A DNA stretch of 64,000 nt from Halovenus marina. Lineage in GTDB: Archaea > Halobacteriota > Halobacteria > Halobacteriales > Haloarculaceae. Position 1 is the first letter of the stretch, and each line of letters begins with the position of its first letter. Both the position numbers and the translations under genes were made by a program. The stretch covers positions 2,480,001 through 2,544,000 of the forward strand of contig NZ_JBLKNZ010000001.1 of NCBI RefSeq assembly GCF_051414115.1, read 5' to 3'. The notes beneath the pieces were generated by a model. It was not told the origin of the DNA. It worked only from the letters and a program-made list of their open reading frames with translations, and ran no database searches. Below, one piece after another: positions 1 to 9,059 of this stretch.

Positions 1-3000
1 ACCGTCGTCGTCAGTAACCCGAAGCGAGACGGAGTAGTCGCCCGCCGACTGGAAGGTGTGCTGGATCTGGGCGTTCGTCGTCGACTCCTCGAAGGTGCCG
101 TCGTCGTCGAAGTCCCACTCGTAGGACTGGATCGAGCCGTCCGAATCCGACGCCTGCGCGTGATACGTGGCCGACTGTCCCGCAATCGGATCGTGGACGT
201 GGAAATCAGCCGTCGGCGGCTGATTGCCATCGCCGACGGTTGCACTCGTCGCCCACATGTTGATAAGCTGCTGGAGTTCCAGCTGGGAGATGAGTTCGCC
301 ATCGGTACCAGGGACTTCCGATTCGGTGGCCCACCAGTTGATCGCCACCTGAATCTCCTGTTGACCGATCTGGTCGGTGGGTGCGTTCTGGCTGGCGACC
401 GCTTCAGCGATTGTCTGGTTGCCAGTGCCGCACTGCCCATCGTCAGAGTACGTCGCCGTGTACGTCGTGTCGGAGCTAGGCACGGTAATCGTGTGCTCTG
501 CCGCGCCGCCGTCGGACCAGCTATCGAACTCGTACTGGGTGCCGTCGACACACTGCGTCTGGGGTGCCGTGATAGTGTGCTGGAAGTCGACCAGCGTATC
601 GTGGACGTACGGCGACGTGTAGGGAATGCCGTCGAGATTGAACTCGAGGCCGCTCGGATCTGTCTGGAAGGTCAAGTTCACCTTGTCGGGCTCGACGATA
701 ACGTGCGTCGAGTTCGTCGCGCCCTCGGAGTCGGTCGCTTCGAGGATGATTTTGTACCGCGTGTCGTCGTGGAAGTCGTGCCCGCTCGTCGGAATGTCGA
801 ACGAGCCGCTACTCCCGACCACGCCCGACTGGTACGGGTGGAAGTGCTCGTTGTGGAGGAACTGAACCGTCCACTCGAGTTGGGTGTCCGGCAGGGTTCC
901 GTCTTCCGGGTCGGTGGCCGAGCCCGAGTAACTGATCGTGTCTCCTGCCTGGAAGACCGTGCCGTCGGCTGGCGACGAGATGGTCGGCGTCGGTGGCTGG
1001 TTCGGCTGGTCACCGGGCTCGATGACTTCGATACCGAAGACGTTGGCGTTGTTGTCGTTGCTGACGTCGGAAATCGACAGATCGAGGGTGCCGTCGTCGG
1101 CGGTCACCTCGAAGGACTCCATCGTCCCATTCTCGAAGCCGACCTCGTTGGAGGTGTCGTAGTCGCTGAGGAGCGTCTGTCCCTCGGCGGAGATGTCCAT
1201 CACGCGGTCAGCCGACCCGTTGGCGTCGTCGAACAGTTCGATGTAGTACAGCCGGATCTCGTAGGTCTCGCCCTGCGTGACTGGGAACGAGTACTCCAAC
1301 TCGCTGTCGGTGGTGTACCGCTCGTAATCGAAGATCTCTGTGGGCGTGCTCGCGGGAACCGCCTGACCGACCGAATAGGTCGTTCCCGGTTCGAACTCCG
1401 GCCAGACCGTGTTGCCGATGTTTCCGTCTGCGACGATGTACTGGCTCGGCGAGGAGGCGTTGTCGCTCGCCCAGTTCGGGCCGCCGTCGCTGGCCTGCAG
1501 TTCAGGCCCACCGGCGTTCACGCGATAGAGTGTCTGCTGTGTCGACGGCGCGCTCACCGTCACAGTCTCGGTGACCGTGTCGGTGGCACCGTCGTCGTCG
1601 GTGACGGTGAGTTCGACGGTGTACGTGCCCGCAGTTGCGAACGCGTGGGCGACCTGCGCGCCGGTTGTGTCGGTCTGGCCGTCGCCGTCGAAGTCCCACT
1701 CGTAGGACTGGATCGACCCGTCCGAGTCACTCGACCCGCTCGCGTCGAAGTCGACGGACTGCCCTGTTTCGACGTCGGTCGCTGAGGCGGTGAACGCCGC
1801 GCTCGGCGGCTGGTTCGTCTCGTCAGCGGGCTTGATCACCTCGATGCCGTAGATCAGCGGATTGTGACTGCCGCCGTCCTGTGTGAGCGAGAGGTCGAGG
1901 GTACCGTCGTCGGCAGTCACATCGAAACTCTCCATCGTGGCGTTCTTGTATCCGACATCAGCGACCACGTCGTAGTCGTTCAGGACGGTCTGTCCCTCGA
2001 GACTCACATCGAAGATGCGGTCACCGGGGTTCTGTGCCTGGTCGTACTGCTCGATGAAGTACAGCCGAACCTCGTAGCTCTCGCCGGAGGTGACCGACAG
2101 GTCGTAGTCGATGGTGCTGCCGCCGGTCGGGTAGCGCTCGCTCTCGAAGATAGCGTCGGGGGTCGTCGACGGCACTGCCTGCCCTACGGAATAGGTCGTC
2201 CCCGACCAGTCCGATGCATCGCCCGCCGTCTGCATGTACTGACTGTCCGATTCCCAGTCGAGGCCGCCGTCTATCGCCTGCACCGACGACGGTCCGGCGT
2301 TCAATCGGTAGAGCACCTGGTCGGCACCGGGTTCGAGGACCGAAACCGAAATCGCCTCGCTGGTAGTGTCGTCCCCGTCGCTGACGGTCACCGTCGGCTG
2401 GTACGACCCAGCATCGCCCGACGACGGCGACAGCGAGAGCGTTGCCGTTCCGTCGCCGTTGTCGGTGAACGAAGCGAACGAGGGCAGGTTCGAGGCAGAC
2501 AGCGACAGCGTGTCACCGTCGGCGTCCGATGCGGTGATGGTGATCTGCGTGCTTTCGCCCTCGTCGACGAAGACCGACTCGGGAGCATCGAGCGTCGGTT
2601 CGGCATCCGCCGTCTGGTCGTAGGACACTTTTTCGAGCGTTCCCGCCGCGATGTCGAGATAGAAGAGCGACCCATCTGGTCCCTGGTCGATCTCGACAAT
2701 AGTTCCAGCACTGTCGTCGAACATATTGACAGAGCTGACGTTTCCGCTACTGTCGAACTGGAGATATTTCATCCAGCCGCGGACGTAATCGGCAAAGAAG
2801 TACGCGCCGTCGTACTGGCTCGGGAACTGGTCACCGTGGTAGACGACGCCACCGGTTATCGACGCGCCCGACCCCTCGTGTGGATAGGTGTAGAGTGCGT
2901 CGGTGTAGTCCGGGTTGTCACACACCCCCTCACAGTCTGGCCAGCCGTAGTTGGCACCTTTCTCTCCGATGTGAAGGTCTTCCTGTGCGGTGTTCTGGTT

Positions 3001-4017
3001 GTTCCCGCCGACTTCCGCGATGTAGTATCGGGGGGTGTCGCTCTGGAGGTCCCACTCGGCGCGGAAGGGGTTGCGCAACCCGTACGCCCAGATCGCGTCC
3101 ACATTCCCGCCGGAACCATCGACGAAGGGGTTGTCCTGTGGGATCGTTCCGTCCTTGTTGACACGGATAACGGATCCACCGGCCTCGGTCAGATCCTGTG
3201 CCTGCGGCCCGTCGACTTCCTCCCCAATGGTCAGATAGAGCTTCCCGTCGGGGCCGAAATCGAGCCCGCCGCCGTGGTGGAAGTCGCTTTTCCGCTGGCT
3301 GTTGTCCTCCCAGACCACGAATTCACTCGACGGATCAGCACTACTGGAGAGTCCGCCGGAGTTTTCCTGATGGGTGAATCGGGCGATCCGATTTTTCCCG
3401 CTCGACGTCGGGGTGTAGTAGATGTAGATGTAGTCGTTCTGCGCGAAGTTCGGGTCGAGCGTGATGTCGATGAGCCCCTCCTCCCCCGCCGTGTCGAGGT
3501 CAGAGATACTCATGTAGGTGTCCGAGGCTCCCGTGTCAGGGTCGACGATGAGGACGTCGCCTGACTTCTGCAAAACGAGCGCGCGCCCATCGGGAAGGAA
3601 GGTCATCGCGGTGGGCTGGCTCAGCCCGCTCAAGACTGTCTCTTCCTGAAAGCTCGTCGGGACAGCCTGACCAGTGATGTTCGTCGCCTGTGGGACATCT
3701 GCCGTGAGCGAGGACCACACATCAGCGCCATCACTCTCGGTAGACTGAGATATCGACGCCGGTTCCTGCCGACGAAGGTCCCCGTCAGCGTTCGGCTGGG
3801 CTGCCGTCTTCACTGTACTCTCATCGGCCGCGCTCGCGTCCAGCTGTGACGGCCCTGCGGATGGAACGTCCGGAATGTCCGGCGATGGTTGTTCGCTGGT
3901 CGACGGTTCCTGTGAAGCGGCCGCTAGTGCCCCCGCTGTCCCAGTGGCGAACACTGACACGACCATCAGGACCACCAGGAGCAGCGCGGCCCCTCGTTCG
4001 CTGGCTGTATTGCTCAT
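1..4017 (-). CDS. Secreted PQQ-dependent sugar dehydrogenase with PKD, malectin-like and dockerin-like modules (3' end outside window)
   Basis: The minus frame stays open from the ATG at 4017 to base 1, giving 1,339 residues without a stop. The N-terminus carries a hydrophobic export signal (about residues 9-33). Residues ~125-466 look like a glucose/sorbosone dehydrogenase beta-propeller (LSQPTAMTFLPDGR, then repeated blades). After this come a cadherin/Ig-like domain (~470-560), a malectin-like domain (~562-725), a PKD domain (~740-820, ending VTDDDG), a second malectin-like domain (~822-995), an Ig-like domain, a PEGA-like strand region (~1110-1180), a dockerin-like segment (~1190-1256, LELQQLINMW) and a second PKD domain that runs off the edge. 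The role is probably extracellular oxidation of a sugar or polysaccharide. A TATA-like tatatc at 4041-4046 lies about 27 bp before the ATG, which suggests a leaderless mRNA. Domain calls come from family resemblance; the substrate is unknown. Confidence 0.85.
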   Translation of the reverse strand, partial: MSNTASERGAALLLVVLMVVSVFATGTAGALAAASQEPSTSEQPSPDIPDVPSAGPSQLDASAADESTVKTAAQPNADGDLRRQEPASISQSTESDGADVWSSLTADVPQATNITGQAVPTSFQEETVLSGLSQPTAMTFLPDGRALVLQKSGDVLIVDPDTGASDTYMSISDLDTAGEEGLIDITLDPNFAQNDYIYIYYTPTSSGKNRIARFTHQENSGGLSSSADPSSEFVVWEDNSQRKSDFHHGGGLDFGPDGKLYLTIGEEVDGPQAQDLTEAGGSVIRVNKDGTIPQDNPFVDGSGGNVDAIWAYGLRNPFRAEWDLQSDTPRYYIAEVGGNNQNTAQEDLHIGEKGANYGWPDCEGVCDNPDYTDALYTYPHEGSGASITGGVVYHGDQFPSQYDGAYFFADYVRGWMKYLQFDSSGNVSSVNMFDDSAGTIVEIDQGPDGSLFYLDIAAGTLEKVSYDQTADAEPTLDAPESVFVDEGESTQITITASDADGDTLSLSASNLPSFASFTDNGDGTATLSLSPSSGDAGSYQPTVTVSDGDDTTSEAISVSVLEPGADQVLYRLNAGPSSVQAIDGGLDWESDSQYMQTAGDASDWSGTTYSVGQAVPSTTPDAIFESERYPTGGSTIDYDLSVTSGESYEVRLYFIEQYDQAQNPGDRIFDVSLEGQTVLNDYDVVADVGYKNATMESFDVTADDGTLDLSLTQDGGSHNPLIYGIEVIKPADETNQPPSAAFTASATDVETGQSVDFDASGSSDSDGSIQSYEWDFDGDGQTDTTGAQVAHAFATAGTYTVELTVTDDDGATDTVTETVTVSAPSTQQTLYRVNAGGPELQASDGGPNWASDNASSPSQYIVADGNIGNTVWPEFEPGTTYSVGQAVPASTPTEIFDYERYTTDSELEYSFPVTQGETYEIRLYYIELFDDANGSADRVMDISAEGQTLLSDYDTSNEVGFENGTMESFEVTADDGTLDLSISDVSNDNNANVFGIEVIEPGDQPNQPPTPTISSPADGTVFQAGDTISYSGSATDPEDGTLPDTQLEWTVQFLHNEHFHPYQSGVVGSSGSFDIPTSGHDFHDDTRYKIILEATDSEGATNSTHVIVEPDKVNLTFQTDPSGLEFNLDGIPYTSPYVHDTLVDFQHTITAPQTQCVDGTQYEFDSWSDGGAAEHTITVPSSDTTYTATYSDDGQCGTGNQTIAEAVASQNAPTDQIGQQEIQVAINWWATESEVPGTDGELISQLELQQLINMWATSATVGDGNQPPTADFHVHDPIAGQSATYHAQASDSDGSIQSYEWDFDDDGTFEESTTNAQIQHTFQSAGDYSVSLRVTDDDG

Positions 4018-4388
4018 CAAAAACCCGCATTCACCACGCATATATCGTAATATAGAAGATAACGAGTGGATGACGGGGATTACCAAACAAAGGATGACAC
4101 GACACTAACAATAACTCGAACATACGTAAAGAAGGCTAATATATAATCGAGTTAGATTAGAATAGTAGTATATATCAATAAAACTACATTAATAAATAAC
4201 ATATTCGATCGGGAGAAATTCAGCAATAACGCGGGACGGGAAGCGTGTACGAGATGCATCGCTAGTGAGCGGTTAACTTTGGTAGTGGTTTCAAGATGGA
4301 TCTGTTAGGAAATGTATAGGGATCACGCGTCAAGAAAAGATACGTTTATCCAGACAGGGGAGAAAAGGAGCGCTACTGGACGACCCCG
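4018..4388. promoter_or_regulatory. AT-rich divergent promoter region
   Basis: This 371-bp gap separates two divergently transcribed exported-protein genes. The leftward gene has a TATA-like box at 4041-4046. The rightward gene has a tttatc box near 4344-4349, leaving a short leader before the ATG at 4389. Bases ~4130-4220 are very AT-rich compared with the surroundings and hold several overlapping TATA-like words. I see no gene, tRNA or clear inverted repeat in it. Confidence 0.5.
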
Positions 4389-5786
4389 ATGGTTCGAGAG
4401 GAGATTGATCGTCGTCGCCGGGCAGTTCTCAGGACGATTGCTGCCGGAGCCGGAACGCTCGCACTCGGCCGGAACGCGGTCCCAGCGCGGTCTGAACGCA
4501 CCGGACACAGAGGTCCCTCGATGACACACGCGCCCGACCCGACGGAGCCGGAGTTTCTCGTCTTTCAGGCCGACGGGAGGAGCCGCGTGTCCCGGCGTGG
4601 CGTCGACGAACCGGTGTTCAGTGGCCCGGCGAGTTCCGCCATCCAGCACGCGATCGATGCTGGAGAAGAATCCGGGACAGGGACAGCAATTGCGATTGCG
4701 CCCGGCACGTACGAACTCGACGAATCAGTGACACTCGCGGGGTCGACGTGGCTCTCGGGGAGTGGGAGTGCGACGACCCTCCGAGCGGCCCCGGGCCTCG
4801 ATGCAGACCTGCTGACCGTCCCAGAGGGAACAGAACACGCCCGAATCTCTGATCTGCGCATCGACGGGAACCGGTCGGCCAACGAACGCGGGGCCTGTCT
4901 CGCCGTCCACGGCTACACGTGGCGAGTCGTGTTCGACCACCTCGTCGTGCGGAATGGAGCCGACGACGGTGTTCGGTTCGACGGTAAACAGGATGGCGGC
5001 TACTCCTACGAACCGACGCTGACCGACATCGACGTGGCGCGCTGTGGCGGCGACGGGTTCGTCTTCGGATTCACCGGCGACCTGTTCGCCACGAACCTCT
5101 ACGCCGAGGCCTGTGAACGATACGGCTTCACGATGGCCGACGCGGGCGGGACACTCGTCCATCCCCACGCCTACGACACCCGCGGCGAGGCCGGGATTCG
5201 ATTCCTCAAAAGCGCGCAGGACACCACACTCCTCGGCGCACACAGCGAACGGAACCGCAAGCACGGCGTGCTGGTCAAGGGCGAACGGATCACACTCAGA
5301 AACGGGTTCTTCGCAAACAACTCGCGTGACTCACCGGGGTCCTACAGCGGCGTCGTGCTCGACGGGGCGTCCCACAGCACGCTCTCAGAGTCGACGCTGG
5401 TCAACGACCCTGACAGACCCGAGACACAGGGGCACGGACTCGTCGAAACGGCCGCGAGCCGCGAGAACCGAATCGTAGGGAATCTCTTCCAGCACAATCT
5501 CGCGTCGGCCGTCGAACGAGGGTCCCGCTCGACTAGTTCGGTCTACCGGGACAATCGCGGATACCGGACGGAAAACGGCGGTCGAGCGACCGTCGGTGAC
5601 GGCGAGATCATTCAACACGGGCTCGCGGAACGACCGGAGCAGCACTGGGTCGAATCGACCGCTCCGGGGACCTACGCGCACGTCGTCGCGGTGGATCAGA
5701 CGCGGCTCGTCGTCGAAGTGTTGCAGGTTCAAACCGGAGAACGAGTCGCGTCTGGGGTCGACGTCACCTGGGGTGTAAGTGTCTAG
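4389..5786 (+). CDS. Tat-exported right-handed beta-helix (pectate-lyase-like) protein
   Basis: This 465-residue protein has an arginine-rich N-terminus followed by a hydrophobic stretch (RRRRAVLRTIAAGAGTLALG), which fits a Tat signal. The body has the regular short strand repeats of a right-handed parallel beta-helix, with N and G ladders (for example RISDLRIDGNRSAN, LVVRNGADDGV, LFQHNLASAVERG), as in pectate-lyase or NosD-type folds. It probably binds or cleaves a polysaccharide outside the cell. No catalytic residues can be assigned by eye. It is divergent from the large sugar dehydrogenase, so a shared extracellular carbohydrate role is plausible but inferred. Its last four bases overlap the stop of the convergent small gene. 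Confidence 0.75.
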   Translation: MVREEIDRRRRAVLRTIAAGAGTLALGRNAVPARSERTGHRGPSMTHAPDPTEPEFLVFQADGRSRVSRRGVDEPVFSGPASSAIQHAIDAGEESGTGTAIAIAPGTYELDESVTLAGSTWLSGSGSATTLRAAPGLDADLLTVPEGTEHARISDLRIDGNRSANERGACLAVHGYTWRVVFDHLVVRNGADDGVRFDGKQDGGYSYEPTLTDIDVARCGGDGFVFGFTGDLFATNLYAEACERYGFTMADAGGTLVHPHAYDTRGEAGIRFLKSAQDTTLLGAHSERNRKHGVLVKGERITLRNGFFANNSRDSPGSYSGVVLDGASHSTLSESTLVNDPDRPETQGHGLVETAASRENRIVGNLFQHNLASAVERGSRSTSSVYRDNRGYRTENGGRATVGDGEIIQHGLAERPEQHWVESTAPGTYAHVVAVDQTRLVVEVLQVQTGERVASGVDVTWGVSV

Positions 5787-5908
5787 CGATACAGTTGACA
5801 CGTCCACAGCACGGTCAGCGCGATCCCGCCGAGTAACACGACGAGTGCGGCGGCTTCGACTGCGGTGCTTCCGACTCCAACCTGTGTCGCCTCTGCGAGC
5901 GGACCCAT
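5783..5908 (-). CDS. Small single-pass membrane protein (41 aa)
   Basis: ATG at 5908 opens a 41-residue frame. It has a short polar N-terminus, one hydrophobic helix (AAALVVLLGGIALTVLW) and the ending CQLYR. The stop overlaps the beta-helix gene tail to tail. A longer upstream in-frame extension exists but is not membrane-like and runs antisense over the next gene, so the short start is preferred. The composition and clean helix support a real gene. The function is unknown. Confidence 0.55.
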   Translation of the reverse strand: MGPLAEATQVGVGSTAVEAAALVVLLGGIALTVLWTCQLYR

Positions 5909-6019
5909 GTACGTTCCTAGCGCTGTCGGGCCAGTAAGTCGTTCCGATTCTGCGCCCGTCGTCGTGAACGCCGTCTCGCTTCGGACGGTTTTTGCCCGTC
6001 GGACCCCTGTAAGGAGATA

Positions 6020-7087
6020 ATGAGACGGGTCGGATTCGTGGTCAACCCGATTGCCGGGATGGGCGGCCGCGTCGGCCTCAAGGGGACAGACGGCAAGGTC
6101 GAACAGGCCCGCGAACTCGGGGCCGAGGAGCGCGCGCCCGACCGCGCTCGCGAGACGCTCGACGTACTCCACGACGTCGACGCGGACATCGAACTGGTCA
6201 CCTACGGGGGCCCGATGGGCGCGGCGCTGGCCCGCGAAACGGGATTCGAGCCAGCAGTGGTTGGCAGCCCCGACGGCGATGCGACGACCGCCGAGGACAC
6301 GCGAAGCGCCGTCCGGGCATTTCTGGCGGAAGATGTCGACATCGTCCTGTTCGTCGGCGGCGACGGCACCGCGGTCGACGTCGCTGAGACAGTCGAATCA
6401 GTGGGCGAGAAGACGCCGATCCTCGGCGTTCCCGCGGGCGTGAAGGTGTATTCGGCGGTGTTTGCCGTCGATCCCCGGGCGGCCGGACACATCGTCGCAA
6501 CCTACGAGGACACCGAGCGCGCGGAGGTGAACGACATCGACGAGGACGCCTACCGCGAGGGGGAGGTCAGGTCACAGCTTCGAGCACTCGCACGCGTACC
6601 GGTCGCAACACAGCGTCAGGCGAGCAAGCAGATCAGCGGCGGCACCGTCGAAGGCGTCGCAGCAGGCTTTGTCGACGCCGTTGAATCGGGCGTCACCTAC
6701 ATCCTCGGACCGGGCGGAACCGTCGGGCAGATCAAATCGACGCTCGGCTTCGACGGAACACCGCTCGGGGTCGACCTCTATCGGGACGGCGGCGTGCTGG
6801 TCACCGACGCGGCCGAATCTGAGATTCTCGACCATCTGGGCGAGCGCAACATCATCGTCGTCTCGCCTATCGGCGGTCAGGGGTTCATTTTCGGGCGGGG
6901 CAACCATCAGATCTCTCCGGCCGTCATCCGACAGTCCGACGTCGAAATCGTCGCCTCACGCCGAAAAGCGGACGACCTGGGGGTGCTTCGCGTCGACACC
7001 GGCGATCGCGACCTCGATGAGTCACTTCGTGGCTGGCACCGTGTCCGCATCGGCCGCTTCGAGACGCGACTGATGGAAGTGGTGTAG
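6020..7087 (+). CDS. ATP-NAD kinase-like protein
   Basis: This 355-residue protein belongs to the ATP-NAD kinase-like group (COG3199 type). It begins VGFVVNPIAGMGGRVGLKG and carries the kinase signature FVGGDGTAVDV near residue 113, the nucleotide-binding glycine motif shared with NAD and diacylglycerol kinases. Further glycine-rich segments follow (LGPGGTVGQIKSTLG, SPIGGQGFIFGRGN). The expected chemistry is ATP-dependent phosphorylation, but the substrate of this subgroup is not securely known. A purine-rich aaggaga sits 5 bp before the ATG and supports this start. The PhoU-type regulator follows 122 bp downstream with its own promoter. Confidence 0.8.
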   Translation: MRRVGFVVNPIAGMGGRVGLKGTDGKVEQARELGAEERAPDRARETLDVLHDVDADIELVTYGGPMGAALARETGFEPAVVGSPDGDATTAEDTRSAVRAFLAEDVDIVLFVGGDGTAVDVAETVESVGEKTPILGVPAGVKVYSAVFAVDPRAAGHIVATYEDTERAEVNDIDEDAYREGEVRSQLRALARVPVATQRQASKQISGGTVEGVAAGFVDAVESGVTYILGPGGTVGQIKSTLGFDGTPLGVDLYRDGGVLVTDAAESEILDHLGERNIIVVSPIGGQGFIFGRGNHQISPAVIRQSDVEIVASRRKADDLGVLRVDTGDRDLDESLRGWHRVRIGRFETRLMEVV

Positions 7088-7209
7088 GTACCCAGCGGGC
7101 GACCAGACGCCACACGATACGTTGCATCTTGAAGTGTAGTGCATATTCGTTCCTGTGATTTAGGGCGTATGGACAAGATTAAGGTAGTCTCGGGAACGTA
7201 AAGGGACAT

Positions 7210-8244
7210 ATGGAAACACGGAAAGTACAGCGACTGGGGCCGTCGACGCTCGCGATGACGTTACCAGCCGAGTGGACATCGGAGTACGGGGTCGACAAGG
7301 GCGACGAAGTCTCCCTGCGTCTGGGCGGCAAGGGGACGCTGACGGTGATGCCCGAGTCCGTTCAGTCGGAGGAAAGCGAGGCGACGATCAAGACCGAGGG
7401 ACTGGACGCCGACAGCGTCGAGCGCGCCATCGTCGCCCAGTACGTCCTCGGCAGGCGGATCATCCACGTCGAGTCGGGCGACGACAGCACGCTCGAAAGT
7501 GAACAGATCAACGCCGTCTACAACGCCGAGACGCAGTTGATGGGCTTGGGCGTGATCGAGGAGACCCCATCGAGCATCGCGATCCGGTGTTCGGTGGACC
7601 CGGAGGACTTCACGCTCGATAACCTCCTCGAACGCCTCGAATCCACGGGGTCGACGATGCGAAACGAGGCGGTCAAGGCCCTCGCTCACTCGAACCCCGA
7701 TCTCGCACAGCGCGCGCTCAATCGGGAGCGGCAGGCAAACAAGATATTCGTGTTGCTCCTCAGGCTCATCTTCACCTCCTATCAGAACCCCAATCTCGCG
7801 CAAGCGGTCGGGCTGACTGACGGATTCCCCCTCATCGGCTACCGGTCGATCGCAAAGAACCTCGAACTGACCGCCGACAACGCAGAGGATATCGCCGACA
7901 TCGCACTCGAAGCCGAGGGTCACGCCTTGAACATCGAACAGGAGACGATGCGTCGCGTCCGGGAGTTCACCGACGAGGTCAACGACCTGACCGAACTCGC
8001 CGTCAAATCCGCCGTCGAGCGCGATTACGACATCGCTATCGAGGTCCGGGAGCGCTACGGCGATATCAACACCCGCGAGCAGGAGATTCTCGCCGACCTG
8101 CCGGAGATGGAAAACGAACAACTGCTCCAGATCCGGGAAGTGCTCGTCAGCCTCAATCACACCGCCGAGTACGCAGTTCGGAACGCCGAAATCGCGACGA
8201 ATCTCGCACTCAACAAAGAATCGGACCACATCTCGATTAGCTAA
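7210..8244 (+). CDS. AbrB-PhoU family regulator
   Basis: This 344-residue protein fuses two parts. Residues 1-50 form a SpoVT/AbrB-like DNA-binding module (RKVQRLGPSTLAMTLPAEW, then VDKGDEVSLRL). The rest is two PhoU-type helical bundles (about 120-340), rich in acidic heptads. The architecture is common in archaea, where such proteins are thought to control phosphate uptake or related transcription. No pst transporter genes lie nearby, so its target cannot be read from context. The ATG at 7210 lies about 30 bp after a TTAA-type box. Confidence 0.8.
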   Translation: METRKVQRLGPSTLAMTLPAEWTSEYGVDKGDEVSLRLGGKGTLTVMPESVQSEESEATIKTEGLDADSVERAIVAQYVLGRRIIHVESGDDSTLESEQINAVYNAETQLMGLGVIEETPSSIAIRCSVDPEDFTLDNLLERLESTGSTMRNEAVKALAHSNPDLAQRALNRERQANKIFVLLLRLIFTSYQNPNLAQAVGLTDGFPLIGYRSIAKNLELTADNAEDIADIALEAEGHALNIEQETMRRVREFTDEVNDLTELAVKSAVERDYDIAIEVRERYGDINTREQEILADLPEMENEQLLQIREVLVSLNHTAEYAVRNAEIATNLALNKESDHISIS

Positions 8245-8334
8245 ATTAAAGCGTGTACGCTCTTGCGTAGCACATTACCCAGACTGGTGCGAACGAGGTC
8301 ATCATCGTCCCCTGACTCTCTCGCTGGCCCGGGA

Positions 8335-8844
8335 TTACCCTCTCACTGCGACGACCCCACCAGCGACCACGATGACGATGACGAGCCGAACCACCGTCCC
8401 GACGAACGCCGCAACCGCAAACAGTCGCGAATCGTTGTCGAGCACGCTGAACGCGTAAATGGGCGCAGTGTCGGGCAGCAACGGAATCGAGAGGGCGACT
8501 GCGAGTCCGAGGTACCGATAGCGGCGGACGAACGCGGTGAGGCGCTGCTCTTTGAACTGCTTGTAGTAGGGGATCCGGTTGACGAGGCGAGTAACGGGGC
8601 CGGAGTGGCTCACACCGTAGCCAATCCGAAGGGCGATGAGGCTTCCTATGGCTTTCCCGGTTGCCGCAGTCAGGATGACCAGCGACACGGACACGGACAG
8701 GCGATACGGGAGCGCCAGCGAAACGGCGAGAACGGCTTCGGCTGGAAACGGCAGGACAGCGGCGACGGCCACCGAGTAGAGAAACGCCGCTCCGAGGAGT
8801 ACGACCGGCGACGAACTTCCGAGGAGAACGTCGTAGACTGCCAC
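8335..8844 (-). CDS. VTT/DedA-like membrane protein
   Basis: This 169-residue protein has several hydrophobic helices and the pattern of VTT (SNARE-associated, DedA-like) proteins: a re-entrant segment with PFPAEAVLAVSLALPY, a G-rich helix (ATGKAIGSLIALRIGYGV), an amphipathic basic loop (YYKQFKEQRLTAFVRRYR) and a later PLLPDTAPIYAFSVL segment. Members of this superfamily are thought to move or scramble lipids. The start is GTG at 8844. On the minus strand a TATTTTG box centred near 8871 lies 27 bp upstream, fitting a leaderless GTG start. Confidence 0.7.
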   Translation of the reverse strand: MAVYDVLLGSSSPVVLLGAAFLYSVAVAAVLPFPAEAVLAVSLALPYRLSVSVSLVILTAATGKAIGSLIALRIGYGVSHSGPVTRLVNRIPYYKQFKEQRLTAFVRRYRYLGLAVALSIPLLPDTAPIYAFSVLDNDSRLFAVAAFVGTVVRLVIVIVVAGGVVAVRG

Positions 8845-8951
8845 GGTTGCCGTTGACGGGGTATCGCAAAATAGGTATCTATCTGCTCAAGACAAGCCAT
8901 GAACCAGACGACCCACGAAACATATTAACAAACCACACGTGATCGGAGCAT

Positions 8952-9050
8952 ATGGGCAGTCTCGTTCCGGCCGATGGCTCGGCGTGTCGTTCTCGTGCTC
9001 TCTCTGCCGTCAGTCTCGGGGCGGCGCGACGAGCGGCCGTCGTTCCGTGA
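8952..9050 (+). CDS. Possible 32-residue leader ORF upstream of the cation ATPase
   Basis: ATG at 8952 opens a 33-codon frame ending in TGA at 9048-9050, nine bases before the ATG of the P2-type ATPase. A TATTA box at 8923-8927 is placed about 27 bp before this ATG, so a transcript from it would start at this codon. The peptide (MGSLVPADGSACRSRALSAV at its start) is basic and unlike the acidic haloarchaeal proteome. It may be a regulatory upstream ORF or an accidental frame in a 5' leader. Confidence 0.3.
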   Translation: MGSLVPADGSACRSRALSAVSLGAARRAAVVP

Positions 9051-9059
9051 TATCGAGTC

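Noticed and set aside
58..3564. Long plus-strand open frames (575 and 566 codons)
   Set aside because: They are antisense shadows of the partial dehydrogenase gene; high GC suppresses stops. The minus frame has a signal peptide, clear domains and a well-placed promoter.
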